From positions 1-44,449 of IMG/VR virus record IMGVR_UViG_3300025289_000049: a stretch of DNA of 44,449 bases; one strand, written 5' to 3'. Below are positions 25,123 through 33,649 of this stretch, one piece after another. Both the position numbers and the translations under genes were made by a program. Under the pieces are notes generated by a model, which worked only from the letters and a program-made list of their open reading frames with translations, ran no database searches and was not told the origin of the DNA. Source of the stretch: a virus. How positions within the stretch are numbered: position 1 is the first letter of the stretch; the number at the start of each line of letters is the position of its first letter.

Positions 25123-27384
25123 TTACTGGATGGACCGGGCCACTTCCGTCCACTGATTGCCGTCGAAGACGAACGTGATAGTGGAACCGGCAGTAGAAGT
25201 GTACGCGGCAGAGAGTGCCAGAGTATTCGCCGCTCCACCATAGGCCGTATCGGTCAGCACCACAGCGTCATCGAATACAAGCGTGATGACCTGTCCGAGA
25301 ACTCCAGCCGTGATCGTAGCCAGATCGGCCGTTGTCGCCTCACAACGAATGACATTCAGTCCCGCCGCCGAGAAGGCATCGGCTCGAATGCCGGTCGAGT
25401 AGTCCTGAATGAGTCCTCCGTTGGTGGCGACAAGCGTAGCGAATGCGGAAGAAGCCGAAACGCCATTCAACAGCGCCACAGTCCCGCTATCGTCGGGAAG
25501 AGTCAGGGTCCGATCCGCCGTCGGGTCGGTGACGGTGATGAGCGTCTCGAAGGTATTCGCGGCGCCAGTGGCACCCTCGAAGATGAGGCCGGTCGTCCCG
25601 AAGCCGATGGCGTTGTTCGCGAACGCTGGATCAGCTCCGATGGTATCGGCTCCAACGATGGTACTTCCTGCTTCTGGGCTCAAAGCATCGGCGAGATGCG
25701 TGGCGTCGATGCCATCCGCAGCGATGCCGATATCACCCGCCGCCGACAGAGTAGCGGGGGAAGAAGCCGACACCGCGAACGTTCCTGGGGCATCGGGCAG
25801 ATTGTAGGCCCGGGCCGCTGTAAGATCGGCCGCTCCAATCGTTCCGATGAACGGAGCGGCTCCGCCGGCAGCAACCAACACTCTGACCGTGTCATCATTG
25901 ACCCCGCCAGGACTGACAGATACAGCCCCCGTTGTTGAAAGCGAAGTGAAAGACGGAGATGCAGAAATGGTCACATCACCGGCCGCCGAAAGGGCCATGT
26001 TCCCACTCGCCGACACCGCAAAGGTGCCCCCGGCGTCCGGGAGAAGATATGACCTGTCTGCCGTGAGATCGACAGCCCCGATGGTTCCCGTGAAAGTACC
26101 CGCTCCGCCGGTTGTAACCGTCAAGGCAAGCGTGTCGTCCGTAGTGGAAGCAGTCGTCGAGTGAATCGAAAGACTCGTCTCCGTCACATCGAGGTTCAGG
26201 CCGTTCATCAGGATACTACCCTGAACTCCGGTTCCTGTTCCGACTCCGGTGTTAAGCGTGAAGGCTCCGCCGTTGGCCCCACCAGCCCCAGAGGCCCCCG
26301 CCGCTCCGGTTGTGATGAGAATGGCACCGCCAGCTCCACCATCCGCAGCCGTAGAGGCTCCACCGATCCCAGTACTGAACTCAATCGCCCCACCTGCACC
26401 GCCAACCCCAGAAGCGACATCCGTGGATGCTCCGCCGTCTCCAAGTTTAAGTACGTATCCTCCACCAGTACCGCCAATGCCAGCGGCCCCGCTCGCTGCT
26501 CCACCGATGCCTGCCGTCATCGCATAGTCACCGCCGATCCCGCCAGTCCCGGTTGTGGCAGTCCCACCGACGCCAATCGAAGGCTCCCAATCCCCCCCGT
26601 TCGTGCCGTTCACGCCGGAAGCGACACCGGCATTCGTAGCATCGAGCAAGATGTTTCCGGTGATGTCCGGGATTGTCACGGTCCGGTCGGATGTGGCGTT
26701 CGAGACCGTCAAAAATGTCTCAAACCCATCAGCGGCAGTTCCTTCAAAGTTCAATCCGGCGGACACGCCCCAGATGGAATTCGCCACGTCAACCGCGTTC
26801 GTCGTCAGTGTGCTCGTCAGCATGGCCGTGCTGACGCCAGCGTTGTTCGGAATACTGATCGTCGCGTCCCCCACTGTGGGATCAACCACGGACAGCGTAG
26901 TCTCAACAGCATCGGCCCCGCCTGTCGCACCCTCGAACCGAACGCCATTCGACACACCCCACACCGCGTTGGCCGCGTCGATGGTCGTAGAAGCGGTCGA
27001 GTAGAACAACTCGTATGTCGCCGCCGCATTGTTGGGAAGGCGATACGTCTGATCCGCCGTCGGGTCCGTCACGCTGAGCGTAGTCTCGGAGGCATCCGCC
27101 GTCGCGCCCTCGAAGATGATCCCGGTCGTGAAGGCCGGAGGCGTGGCGAACGTCAGCGTCGCGTTCACCGTGGCCGTGTCGGCCGAGGTGTCGCCAATCG
27201 TGGTATTCCCGTCCACGATCAGTTCGCCAGCCCAGTTGCCTCCGCCAGGCATGACGCCAGTGGATAGGTGAATGCCGCCCTGTGTAGATGTCCCGGGAGA
27301 GTCGGCAAAGATTCCGACTCCGATCAGCCCGACGGCGAGGATGCTGGTCAGGACAAAAAACGGACTGTGCAGGTACTTCTTCAT
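25123..27384 (-). CDS. Signal-peptide-bearing repetitive poly-Gly/beta protein
   Basis: This encodes 753 residues with GGAGGA before the ATG. The N-terminus (MKKYLHSPF, then a hydrophobic run to GIFA-DS near residue 28) is a signal peptide or membrane anchor, odd for a virion gene. Four related units follow the pattern 'FEGAT...ETTLSVTDPT.D....LPN/D' (near residues 95, 145, 205 and 645). Two others carry 'LTADRSYLLPDAGGTFAVSASG'-type units. Between about 270 and 390 is a Gly-rich zone with GGxGG repeats separated by short strands. It sits directly after the major capsid gene. It could be a head fibre, a tail adhesin with a poly-glycine tip, or a secreted moron protein. Confidence 0.6.
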   Translation of the reverse strand: MKKYLHSPFFVLTSILAVGLIGVGIFADSPGTSTQGGIHLSTGVMPGGGNWAGELIVDGNTTIGDTSADTATVNATLTFATPPAFTTGIIFEGATADASETTLSVTDPTADQTYRLPNNAAATYELFYSTASTTIDAANAVWGVSNGVRFEGATGGADAVETTLSVVDPTVGDATISIPNNAGVSTAMLTSTLTTNAVDVANSIWGVSAGLNFEGTAADGFETFLTVSNATSDRTVTIPDITGNILLDATNAGVASGVNGTNGGDWEPSIGVGGTATTGTGGIGGDYAMTAGIGGAASGAAGIGGTGGGYVLKLGDGGASTDVASGVGGAGGAIEFSTGIGGASTAADGGAGGAILITTGAAGASGAGGANGGAFTLNTGVGTGTGVQGSILMNGLNLDVTETSLSIHSTTASTTDDTLALTVTTGGAGTFTGTIGAVDLTADRSYLLPDAGGTFAVSASGNMALSAAGDVTISASPSFTSLSTTGAVSVSPGGVNDDTVRVLVAAGGAAPFIGTIGAADLTAARAYNLPDAPGTFAVSASSPATLSAAGDIGIAADGIDATHLADALSPEAGSTIVGADTIGADPAFANNAIGFGTTGLIFEGATGAANTFETLITVTDPTADRTLTLPDDSGTVALLNGVSASSAFATLVATNGGLIQDYSTGIRADAFSAAGLNVIRCEATTADLATITAGVLGQVITLVFDDAVVLTDTAYGGAANTLALSAAYTSTAGSTITFVFDGNQWTEVARSIQ

Positions 27385-27417
27385 CGGAGTCCTCCTCGTG
27401 AGTGTTGCGTGTGGAAC

Positions 27418-27450
27418 GGAGGAGAGGGCATCCGAAACGCCCTCTCCTCC
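27418..27450 (-). terminator. Perfect 12-bp hairpin downstream of the capsid gene
   Basis: GGAGGAGAGGGC (27418-27429) pairs perfectly with GCCCTCTCCTCC (27439-27450) across a 9-base loop. It lies in the 94-base gap between the major capsid stop and the next start. There is no T-run after it, so it is not a textbook rho-independent terminator. It probably acts as an attenuator or as a 3' end stabiliser for capsid mRNA, keeping downstream genes lower. It ends about 34 bases before the start codon at 27384. Confidence 0.55.
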
Positions 27451-27478
27451 AGATCATGCTTGTGCTGTGTGCTGACGA

Positions 27479-28423
27479 CTACGAGGTCGCCTGAGACCCG
27501 TAGACCCAAGGCCAGTTGATCGGCGCGTTGCCGTGGAACATGTACACCTGGTGTGAAATCTCCAGAGTGCTCAACTCCGTGGCCTTCGTGAACTCGGGTT
27601 CCTGAACCGTGAACCACATAAGGTTGTCCTTCATCCGACGGGTGTTGACGCCGAACCACCAGTACGGATTGTCCAGATACGGAGACGAGAAGAGTTTGAT
27701 CCGCGTCTGCGGATAGCCCTCGATTCGCTCGAACAGATTGCCTGCGAGGATGTTCGTGGCGCGTGACGGAGTCGTCGGATCGTCCGTGGAGTTGATCGCC
27801 TCCATAAACTCCACGCACTTGGTGGGGTTGAAGACGAGACCGTCGATATTGAATCGCTCCGGACGGCCCCGGTCGTTCTTCAACAGTTGCGCTTGAGCGT
27901 GCAACGCCTTGATGGTTCCATGAGTCACCGTGGGGGCTCCGTTGCCGATGCGGTTGTCCTGAGCGGGCGTTCCATCCTTGTTCGGATGCGCCGCCGAGAT
28001 CAGCGGCTGACCGTCTCCGAGCAGAGCGTCAGAGCCGGTGCTGAACGCCTGGTTGAACGGCTTCATCGCATGGTGCTCGATGGTGGCCGCGACACCTCTT
28101 GCGAACTTCTTGATCACCTGCTTGACAACCGGCAGTTGCTGTGTCAGGAACAACCTCTTCTGGATGTCGAGTTGGAGCGCGTACTCCTCGTTCACGATGT
28201 CACGCCCGTAGCCTTCAAACGGGGTGTCCTTGGTGACAACCGATTGGAACTTCGGTACTTCGCGGAAGTCGCCGGTGTTGGTGACACGAATGGACTGCTG
28301 CGTTGTCGACAGCATCGTGTACATGTTCTCGCGGTAGGGGACCAGTTTCTCGAACGTGTTGTCGTAGATGGCCTTGACGCCCGGACGTACGCTGTCTGGA
28401 AAGCCAGTGCTGTTCATCGACAT
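27479..28423 (-). CDS. Major capsid protein (HK97-fold type)
   Basis: This encodes 314 residues with AAGGAG 8 bases before the ATG. A helical N-terminus (RPGVKAIYDNTFEKLVPYRE) is followed by a beta segment, the long helix region (LPVVKQVIKKFARGVAATIE), and a motif typical of capsid proteins of the Mu gpT-like/HK97 group: LLGDGQPLISAAHPN near residue 135. The C-terminal half contains WWFGVNTRRMKDNLMWF and ends QVYMFHGNAPINWPWVYGS. Length is near the usual size for mature HK97-fold subunits with no protease domain attached. It follows scaffold-like and decoration-like genes in the standard order. No separate prohead protease is visible. Confidence 0.75.
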   Translation of the reverse strand: MSMNSTGFPDSVRPGVKAIYDNTFEKLVPYRENMYTMLSTTQQSIRVTNTGDFREVPKFQSVVTKDTPFEGYGRDIVNEEYALQLDIQKRLFLTQQLPVVKQVIKKFARGVAATIEHHAMKPFNQAFSTGSDALLGDGQPLISAAHPNKDGTPAQDNRIGNGAPTVTHGTIKALHAQAQLLKNDRGRPERFNIDGLVFNPTKCVEFMEAINSTDDPTTPSRATNILAGNLFERIEGYPQTRIKLFSSPYLDNPYWWFGVNTRRMKDNLMWFTVQEPEFTKATELSTLEISHQVYMFHGNAPINWPWVYGSQATS

Positions 28424-28469
28424 GGAAGGTTCTCCTTGATGGTCGCCCTAAAGGGCAATGGGACTGCCC

Positions 28470-29279
28470 CTAGAAGGGCAACATGGGTTCGACCACCGCG
28501 TAGATGATCGGGGTCGTTGTCGGTCCGAGACTCGTGGAACCAGCGGCTGCGAAGTCGAAGGACGCCTCCTGCCAGCCTGGACGGCCACGAGCACCAGAAC
28601 CCGGAGGCGTCAGCTGGTCCTCGCTTCCGTTCGGCTTCTGGAGGCGAATCTCCTCCACCTTGAAGCCGTTTCCACCCACGTCCGCCACAGCTTGACCGAG
28701 CATCTTGAGTCCAGTCGCCTCGGTGCGGAGCGCAGTGTAGAACTGTGGGGGAATCACGATGAACTTGGACGTTCCACCGCCCGCGTTCGGCTGCGTGGTC
28801 CAGTTGGTGTTCACGGTGATGACGTTTGCGGCCGACCCGTTGATGCCGTAGACCTGCCCTGCACCAGGACCACTCACGATGAAGACGTATCCGCCGTCCC
28901 ATCCGTTGTCGATGGCTGCGGCTGTGATCGTGTTGGCACCGCCCGCCGTGGCCGTGACCAGGTCGGCATCTTCGATCGAAAAGGCAACCCTGTACTTGTC
29001 ACCAGGGTTGTGTCGATGTCCGCTGATCCGAGCCTGAGTCCCGAGCGCCAGCGTTCCGTTGGCTCCGGGAATCTGCTCGACAGGCACCGTTCCGTCTGAA
29101 GGAGCGGGCTGCACCTGCTTCGTGAAGCCCATGAACGAAGCGGCAGAGGCTCCAACCGCAGCCACAGTGCCGTTCGCGGAACGACGGAATCCGGCCCCAA
29201 CGGCGATGTTCGCCGAAATGGGGAACCACGCTTCCTTCACTTCCTCCCTACCGGATGGAGACGAGTAGAATTCGAACAT
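28470..29279 (-). CDS. Capsid decoration/minor head protein
   Basis: This encodes 269 residues from the ATG at 29279 with AAGGAG upstream; an in-frame extension to 29492 overlaps the zinc-ribbon gene and is low-quality sequence. The product is rich in Gly, Ala, Thr and Asn and consists mostly of beta strands, with NGTLALGTQARISG and SGPGAGQVYGINGS segments. It lies between the scaffold-like and major capsid genes, the normal place for a head-stabilising protein. Family not recognised by name. Short GCCC/GGGC inverted repeats lie in its last codons and just downstream (28441-28485). Confidence 0.55.
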   Translation of the reverse strand: MFEFYSSPSGREEVKEAWFPISANIAVGAGFRRSANGTVAAVGASAASFMGFTKQVQPAPSDGTVPVEQIPGANGTLALGTQARISGHRHNPGDKYRVAFSIEDADLVTATAGGANTITAAAIDNGWDGGYVFIVSGPGAGQVYGINGSAANVITVNTNWTTQPNAGGGTSKFIVIPPQFYTALRTEATGLKMLGQAVADVGGNGFKVEEIRLQKPNGSEDQLTPPGSGARGRPGWQEASFDFAAAGSTSLGPTTTPIIYAVVEPMLPF

Positions 29280-29310
29280 GAGAGACTCCTTCTTTCTTGT
29301 GGTTCTGTTC

Positions 29311-29538
29311 TCAGAACCCGGACACCTTCCGAGCCCTGTAGTTGTCCGAACGACACCTTGGGCATAACACATCCCGCGACGTGTCACACCCACGGAAGCC
29401 GCAGTTGAGGCACTGAATCTTCTGCGGCATTCCCGCGTACTGCACCGCCGGTCTGTCTGCGGCGGGATACAACGGCTTGCCCGGTACCACACTGACTCTG
29501 GCGTGGATTCTGTCCGTTCTGTCCGTTTTGGCGTTCAC
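29311..29538 (-). CDS. Zinc-ribbon protein in the head-gene cluster
   Basis: This encodes 75 residues from a GTG with AGGG 7 bases upstream. Two Cys pairs, CLNC (43-46) and CPRC (59-62), make a zinc ribbon in the C-terminal half; one extra Cys lies between them. The N-terminal 40 residues are basic with TDRTDR repeats (the DNA there repeats CTGTCCGTT). It sits 10 bases after the scaffold-like gene. Phage head clusters often carry such small ribbon proteins, but their role is not established. Confidence 0.6.
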   Translation of the reverse strand: MNAKTDRTDRIHARVSVVPGKPLYPAADRPAVQYAGMPQKIQCLNCGFRGCDTSRDVLCPRCRSDNYRARKVSGF

Positions 29539-29547
29539 GGCATCGCC

Positions 29548-30705
29548 CTACCTGCCCCGAAAACCAGCCATCTTCGCCACTGCGTCTTTCCACTTCGCCA
29601 CAGTCGGAATCGCCTTCGGATCGCGCTCCTTCTGTTCGTCACGCCACATGCGGTATCCGATGGCGTCTTCCGAACTGAGACGGCCCGAAGAAAGCGGGGC
29701 GGAGGCACCAGACCCCGCATGTGCCGGCACCGTCGTAGGAGCCCTCTCGCTGTCAGTGACGGCCTTCCCCTTCGCGTCTCCAGTTAGACGCTTGAGGAGG
29801 TAGGGCCGCGTCACGATGCTCAGAGCATCCGTTCTCGCATCCGGGTTGTACTCGTCGATTCCCAACTCGGAAGCGACTTGGGATATGTCCCGCATGATGT
29901 CAGGCGACGGAGTGATCTTCAACTCCTCCAGCGTCTTCGTAATCTGCCCGGACATCCTTTCTCTGGCGAGGCGTCCAACGTACTGTTCGACCCCTTGAAG
30001 CCTCTGGAGTCTCTGTTCAACGATCTCCACCGCCCGTTTCTCTGCGGCGGACATCGCCCTCCCCAGTTTCTCGGCAAACTGCTTCGCCATGCCGACTGCC
30101 AAAGGATCGGTCTCGTAGCCTTCCGGAAGCGTCATGGTCAGATCGTCAGAAGACTGAGACCCAGCCGTTGCAGCAGCACCTTGCTGAGGAGACTGAGCCT
30201 GCCCAGTTCCGTCTCCGAAATACTGTCGCTCCAGTGCCTTGACGCCCTGATCGAAACGGGGATCAATGGCGGCCATCTGCTGAACGGTCATGCCATAGCG
30301 GAGACGTTGCTCCTGTTGATTCAACTCGTATCCGCGCTGGTGCAGGGCCGTTTCCCACTTCTTTCTGTCCGGAAGGGACTTCATGTACTCCCGGACATCT
30401 TCGGCGGGAATCACCGTTCCATCGTCAAGTTGGAGTCCGCCACGAAGTTCGGCCAGCTTGATGGCGGCTGCGACACCCTGCTTCTCCGTTGCGCTGAGGC
30501 GCACGCCGGATTCCGGCTGCGATTCAGTGGCAACGACTCCGTCCTCGGCTTCCAGTTCGGCAATCTCGATCTGAGCGGATTCCTTCTCGGCCTCTGCGAC
30601 GACCGATTCCAGTATGGCTTCTGCGGCCTTGGTTGCCGCATCGTCAGACTGGGAAGACGCCTCTGCCACCGCCGCTGGATTCTGCTCCACGATTTCCGTT
30701 GCCAT
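29548..30705 (-). CDS. Scaffold-like acidic coiled-coil protein
   Basis: This encodes 385 residues with GGAG upstream. The N-terminal 80 residues are very acidic and Ala-rich (AEAILESVVAEAEKESAQIEI). A middle region has helices and Gln-rich stretches (about 120-190). The C-terminus is basic (MWRDEQKERDPKAIP, ending KMAGFRGR). Acidic helical N-terminus with basic C-terminus is the pattern of phage scaffold proteins, whose C-terminus contacts the capsid. It lies after the portal block and before the decoration-like and capsid genes, as expected. It starts a new unit downstream of a terminator. Confidence 0.65.
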   Translation of the reverse strand: MATEIVEQNPAAVAEASSQSDDAATKAAEAILESVVAEAEKESAQIEIAELEAEDGVVATESQPESGVRLSATEKQGVAAAIKLAELRGGLQLDDGTVIPAEDVREYMKSLPDRKKWETALHQRGYELNQQEQRLRYGMTVQQMAAIDPRFDQGVKALERQYFGDGTGQAQSPQQGAAATAGSQSSDDLTMTLPEGYETDPLAVGMAKQFAEKLGRAMSAAEKRAVEIVEQRLQRLQGVEQYVGRLARERMSGQITKTLEELKITPSPDIMRDISQVASELGIDEYNPDARTDALSIVTRPYLLKRLTGDAKGKAVTDSERAPTTVPAHAGSGASAPLSSGRLSSEDAIGYRMWRDEQKERDPKAIPTVAKWKDAVAKMAGFRGR

Positions 30706-30823
30706 CGTTTTCTCCGTGCCGGTCTACATCGAATCGCTGCGTATTCACCGGCCACGCCACAGCGACCGTGCCGTCATCGGGACAATCCACTTTGGGACCG
30801 TTCCCCGAAAAGGTCTCGTCACG

Positions 30824-30870
30824 AAAAACAAAAAAACCCGCGTCAGCCTCTCGGCTGGATCGCGGGTTCT
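30824..30870 (-). terminator. Rho-independent terminator ahead of the head-gene unit
   Basis: On the minus strand, AACCCGCG pairs with CGCGGGTT (plus coordinates 30861-30868 and 30835-30842). An inner AGCC/GGCT stem lies in the loop. TTTTTTGTTTTT follows directly. This is a textbook intrinsic terminator, placed after the small gene ending at 30894 and before the scaffold-like gene starting at 30705. It implies that the head genes are expressed either from a promoter in 30706-30823 or by antitermination. No convincing -35/-10 pair was found in that gap. Confidence 0.85.
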
Positions 30871-30893
30871 TCCCTCTGATCCTGTAAGGTTGT

Positions 30894-31076
30894 CTACTTG
30901 CTGAGTTTTACGCTCTCCTTCACGGAACCGATCTTCGCTTCACCATTCCGGTACTTGACGGTCACTGTTCCAAAGCCCGCCTTCTTCACCCTTCGATGAA
31001 GACGCAAGATCGCCTCTTCCTCCAGAGTGTACGCCACTGGCCTTTCCGTGTCAACCGCAATTTTGTTTTCGGCCAC
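30894..31076 (-). CDS. Small DUF2292/YezD-like protein
   Basis: This encodes 60 residues from a GTG at 31076 that overlaps the portal stop by one base (TAGTG); a longer frame to 31133 overlaps the portal gene more. The C-terminal 42 residues, EEEAILRLHRRVKKAGFGTVTVKY followed by NGEAKIGSVKESVKL in pattern, match small YezD-type proteins: one helix then a beta hairpin with 'G.V.V....G....I...E...L'. Their function is unknown. A terminator follows, so this gene ends the portal block. Confidence 0.5.
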   Translation of the reverse strand: MAENKIAVDTERPVAYTLEEEAILRLHRRVKKAGFGTVTVKYRNGEAKIGSVKESVKLSK

Positions 31077-33229
31077 TAGATCGGACCCTGAGGCGCACCT
31101 ACTTGACCTTGATTCTGTGGAGGAGTCTCCCACGGAAGCGGCACGCCCTGCGCACGAAGAGCCTGCACCGCCGCCTCGTACTTCGGCTGAATGTCCGCCA
31201 GTATCGCCTGAGCGTTGTTTTCCGCCTGCCTCTGCGCGATGATCTGATCGGCGTGCGGAATGTCCAATGCCCTCAAAATGTACTCGGGTGGGACCAGAGA
31301 TTTACCATTCTCATCTTTCAGTGGAGCAATGGCCAGAGCCTGTTCCGCCCGTCCCACCTTGCTCTGGGTCTGCGGAGTGTTCACCTCGATCTCGATTTCG
31401 ATTCCAGCGGCGGCAGCCTTCAGGTGCTTGGCGATGTAGGCAATGTGAAACTCGCTCGGGTTTGGGCTTCCATCCGGACTGTACGCCACTACGTCACTGA
31501 TGTAGTCGGGGAGCCCTGCCATGCCGCTACTCGCGTCCGTCGGACCCGTCGGACCCTGCGGTCCAACAGATTCTTGCAGTTTCTGCTGTCTGTACGCCTC
31601 GATGCGGTCGTACAGTCTACGTCCCTCCTCTCCCGACAGAGACAACCACCGCTTGTCGTATCCCCCAAAGTTCACCATGTTGTCGAGCATCTGCTTGGCG
31701 ACCCGTTCGAGTGACAACGCCAGCATGGCGTTCTTCAACTTCGGGCGCAACATCGCAACGCTTTGAATGGCTTCGATGGCCTGCGCCGCCGTGACACTGG
31801 GCGGCTTCTGCCCCTTGCTGACCTCGTACTGGCCAGTGAGATCGTCCAAGAGCCGTCGCACGATGTCCATGAAACGGAATACTTCCACCGCCATCGAACC
31901 AGGAGAGAGGTACGCCGCCGCCCCCGTGACATCCCCGTTGCTCTCCAACATCTCCCCAGGACTGTCCGAAACCTCCAACCCCTCCGGAAGTCTCGTGATG
32001 TCGATGATGAGTTTCGGAAACGCCTGCATCTGGGTGAAGTCCGCGATGTAGCCGAGCGTGTTCGACAGCATGTCGGCAAGGTTGTTCGTGTCGGAGAACA
32101 TCGAAATGCCGATGAGGCGGGTCGGGTCGATGCCCTCTTGGTGGTACACTACAGGGATGTGCCTGTATCGGTTCGGCTCGTCCACCAGAACAATCGGGTC
32201 CCCTGACTGCGGAAGAATAGCAATCGACAACCGACCGTACGGGTATTTCTGAACCCTGCGCGTACCAACCTTCACCTTTTCCGAATAAGAGGCCGCGACA
32301 ACGCCCGTATTGGCGTCCACGCTGGTGTTAGTTCTCTCATCGAACACGTCCTCTGTGGTCATGGTTTGATCCGGATACCATGCTTCCACGAGGAGGAAAC
32401 GATCCTTTGCGGAGTCGGCCGGATACCTGTGCTCAAACTCTCCCATGAAGAGATCGTGTCCCATCTCCCTCGACACGCTCTCTGCTTCGGACGGCTCGGA
32501 CATGAGGTCCTCAAGCAGTTCGCTCACGTCACGCCCCCGAATGTCCGTCGGCCATGCCACATAAATCTGACTCGCACCCAACATCGGCAGTTCGATCCAG
32601 TACCCACTGGCCTGGAGATCGTCGTTATCCGAACTGTGAGGATCGGCTACACATGTTCGCAGATCGACAACCTTGATGACGTTTCTCCCAGGATGTTCGG
32701 CAGTGGCGTTCTCGAACACCGTCTTGATGACCGCTCCTCCGTAGACGCCCCCAGAAAACGTGATGTCGATACGTTTCTCCTTCATCGCGGACCTGCTCCA
32801 TGCCTCCCGCATCATCGCCTGAATCAGGCCCGCTACAAGATCGCTGCCAGGACCGTCCCGCCCCCTCACGTTCCAGCCCATTTCCTGGTCGTTCCGGGTG
32901 GCAATCGCCAGTTCGAGCGCACTCTTTTGGAGATTCACTTGCGGATCGGCACGCCAAGATTTTCCCGTCGCGTTTCCGGCAGGACCTCTCTGATACCGTA
33001 GGATGTTCTGAGCGGCTTCGTCAGACAGGATGTTCTTCCCCTGTTCGGCGTCCTGTAACATCCGACGAATGTTCTCTACGACCTCACGCTCGCGTTCCTC
33101 ATCGGTATTCGCGGATATGCCATCTTCGTCGTCCATCCCGGAAGGATGTTCCTGGCCGCTCTCGTCGGCCAAGGCGGCGAGTAGAGTATCGACGGCCCCT
33201 TCGAGTTCATCATCGTCGAATTCCGCCAC
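31076..33229 (-). CDS. Portal protein
   Basis: This encodes 717 residues from a GTG just after the preceding gene. An acidic N-terminus (EFDDDELEGAVDTLLAAL) is followed by a segment common in podovirus portals: ILRYQRGPAGNATGKSW, then ADPQVNLQKSALELAI. SGGVYGGAVIKTVFENA and the mid-protein beta region (VVDLRTCVADPHSSDND) fit the clip/wing region. A long helical C-terminal part ends in a coiled coil (ILADIQPKYEAAVQALRAQG) and a Gln/Pro tail. Size is near P22-type portals (~720). It lies between the packaging genes and the head genes. The portal forms the DNA channel vertex and docks terminase. Confidence 0.7.
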   Translation of the reverse strand: MAEFDDDELEGAVDTLLAALADESGQEHPSGMDDEDGISANTDEEREREVVENIRRMLQDAEQGKNILSDEAAQNILRYQRGPAGNATGKSWRADPQVNLQKSALELAIATRNDQEMGWNVRGRDGPGSDLVAGLIQAMMREAWSRSAMKEKRIDITFSGGVYGGAVIKTVFENATAEHPGRNVIKVVDLRTCVADPHSSDNDDLQASGYWIELPMLGASQIYVAWPTDIRGRDVSELLEDLMSEPSEAESVSREMGHDLFMGEFEHRYPADSAKDRFLLVEAWYPDQTMTTEDVFDERTNTSVDANTGVVAASYSEKVKVGTRRVQKYPYGRLSIAILPQSGDPIVLVDEPNRYRHIPVVYHQEGIDPTRLIGISMFSDTNNLADMLSNTLGYIADFTQMQAFPKLIIDITRLPEGLEVSDSPGEMLESNGDVTGAAAYLSPGSMAVEVFRFMDIVRRLLDDLTGQYEVSKGQKPPSVTAAQAIEAIQSVAMLRPKLKNAMLALSLERVAKQMLDNMVNFGGYDKRWLSLSGEEGRRLYDRIEAYRQQKLQESVGPQGPTGPTDASSGMAGLPDYISDVVAYSPDGSPNPSEFHIAYIAKHLKAAAAGIEIEIEVNTPQTQSKVGRAEQALAIAPLKDENGKSLVPPEYILRALDIPHADQIIAQRQAENNAQAILADIQPKYEAAVQALRAQGVPLPWETPPQNQGQVGAPQGPI

Positions 33230-33235
33230 GACGTT

Positions 33236-33649
33236 CTACCCCCGAATCTCGATGTGCCTGAGCCACACGTAGCCGCATCCTTGCTTGTTGCAGATTGCGA
33301 GTCGGAAGTCTTCGACGTTTCCGCATCCCACACCAGCTGCGACGACTTTCGTTTCCACCGCGTTCCTGAGATCGGATGAAATCATGCCTGCGAACGGTCC
33401 GACCGAAAGTGTACCTTCGACAAACGGCACGGGCCTGTACTCCCGCTCACTCTCCTCGACGTGCTCCTTGCGCCTGTCCCGGCCTTCGATCTTCTTCTCG
33501 TGCGTGGCACGGCGTACAGCATCGTCCCTCTCGTACTGCGCCCTCTGATCGGACAGATACGAGGAACAGAGCGCCTCGTAGTACGAGACCGATCCACACT
33601 GGGGACACGTGGGGTTGTCCCTTACCGATTCCGGAATCACATGACTCAT
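33236..33649 (-). CDS. Zinc-binding protein next to the portal gene
   Basis: This encodes 137 residues, starting in the ATGA overlap with the FmdB-like gene. CPQC (residues 15-18) lies near the N-terminus, and a second cluster (CGNV, then AICNKQGCGYVW) near the C-terminus, so the two ends may form one or two zinc sites. A charged helix (about 35-70, DAVRRATHEKKIEGRDRRKE) separates them. Position between an FmdB-type ribbon and the portal suggests a shared role in packaging or head assembly, but nothing in the sequence proves it. Confidence 0.55.
   Translation of the reverse strand: MSHVIPESVRDNPTCPQCGSVSYYEALCSSYLSDQRAQYERDDAVRRATHEKKIEGRDRRKEHVEESEREYRPVPFVEGTLSVGPFAGMISSDLRNAVETKVVAAGVGCGNVEDFRLAICNKQGCGYVWLRHIEIRG

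Noticed and set aside
28441-28485. Short GCCC/GGGC inverted repeats between the decoration-like and capsid genes
   Set aside because: Stems are only 5-6 bp and partly inside coding DNA, so they are not listed as a terminator.
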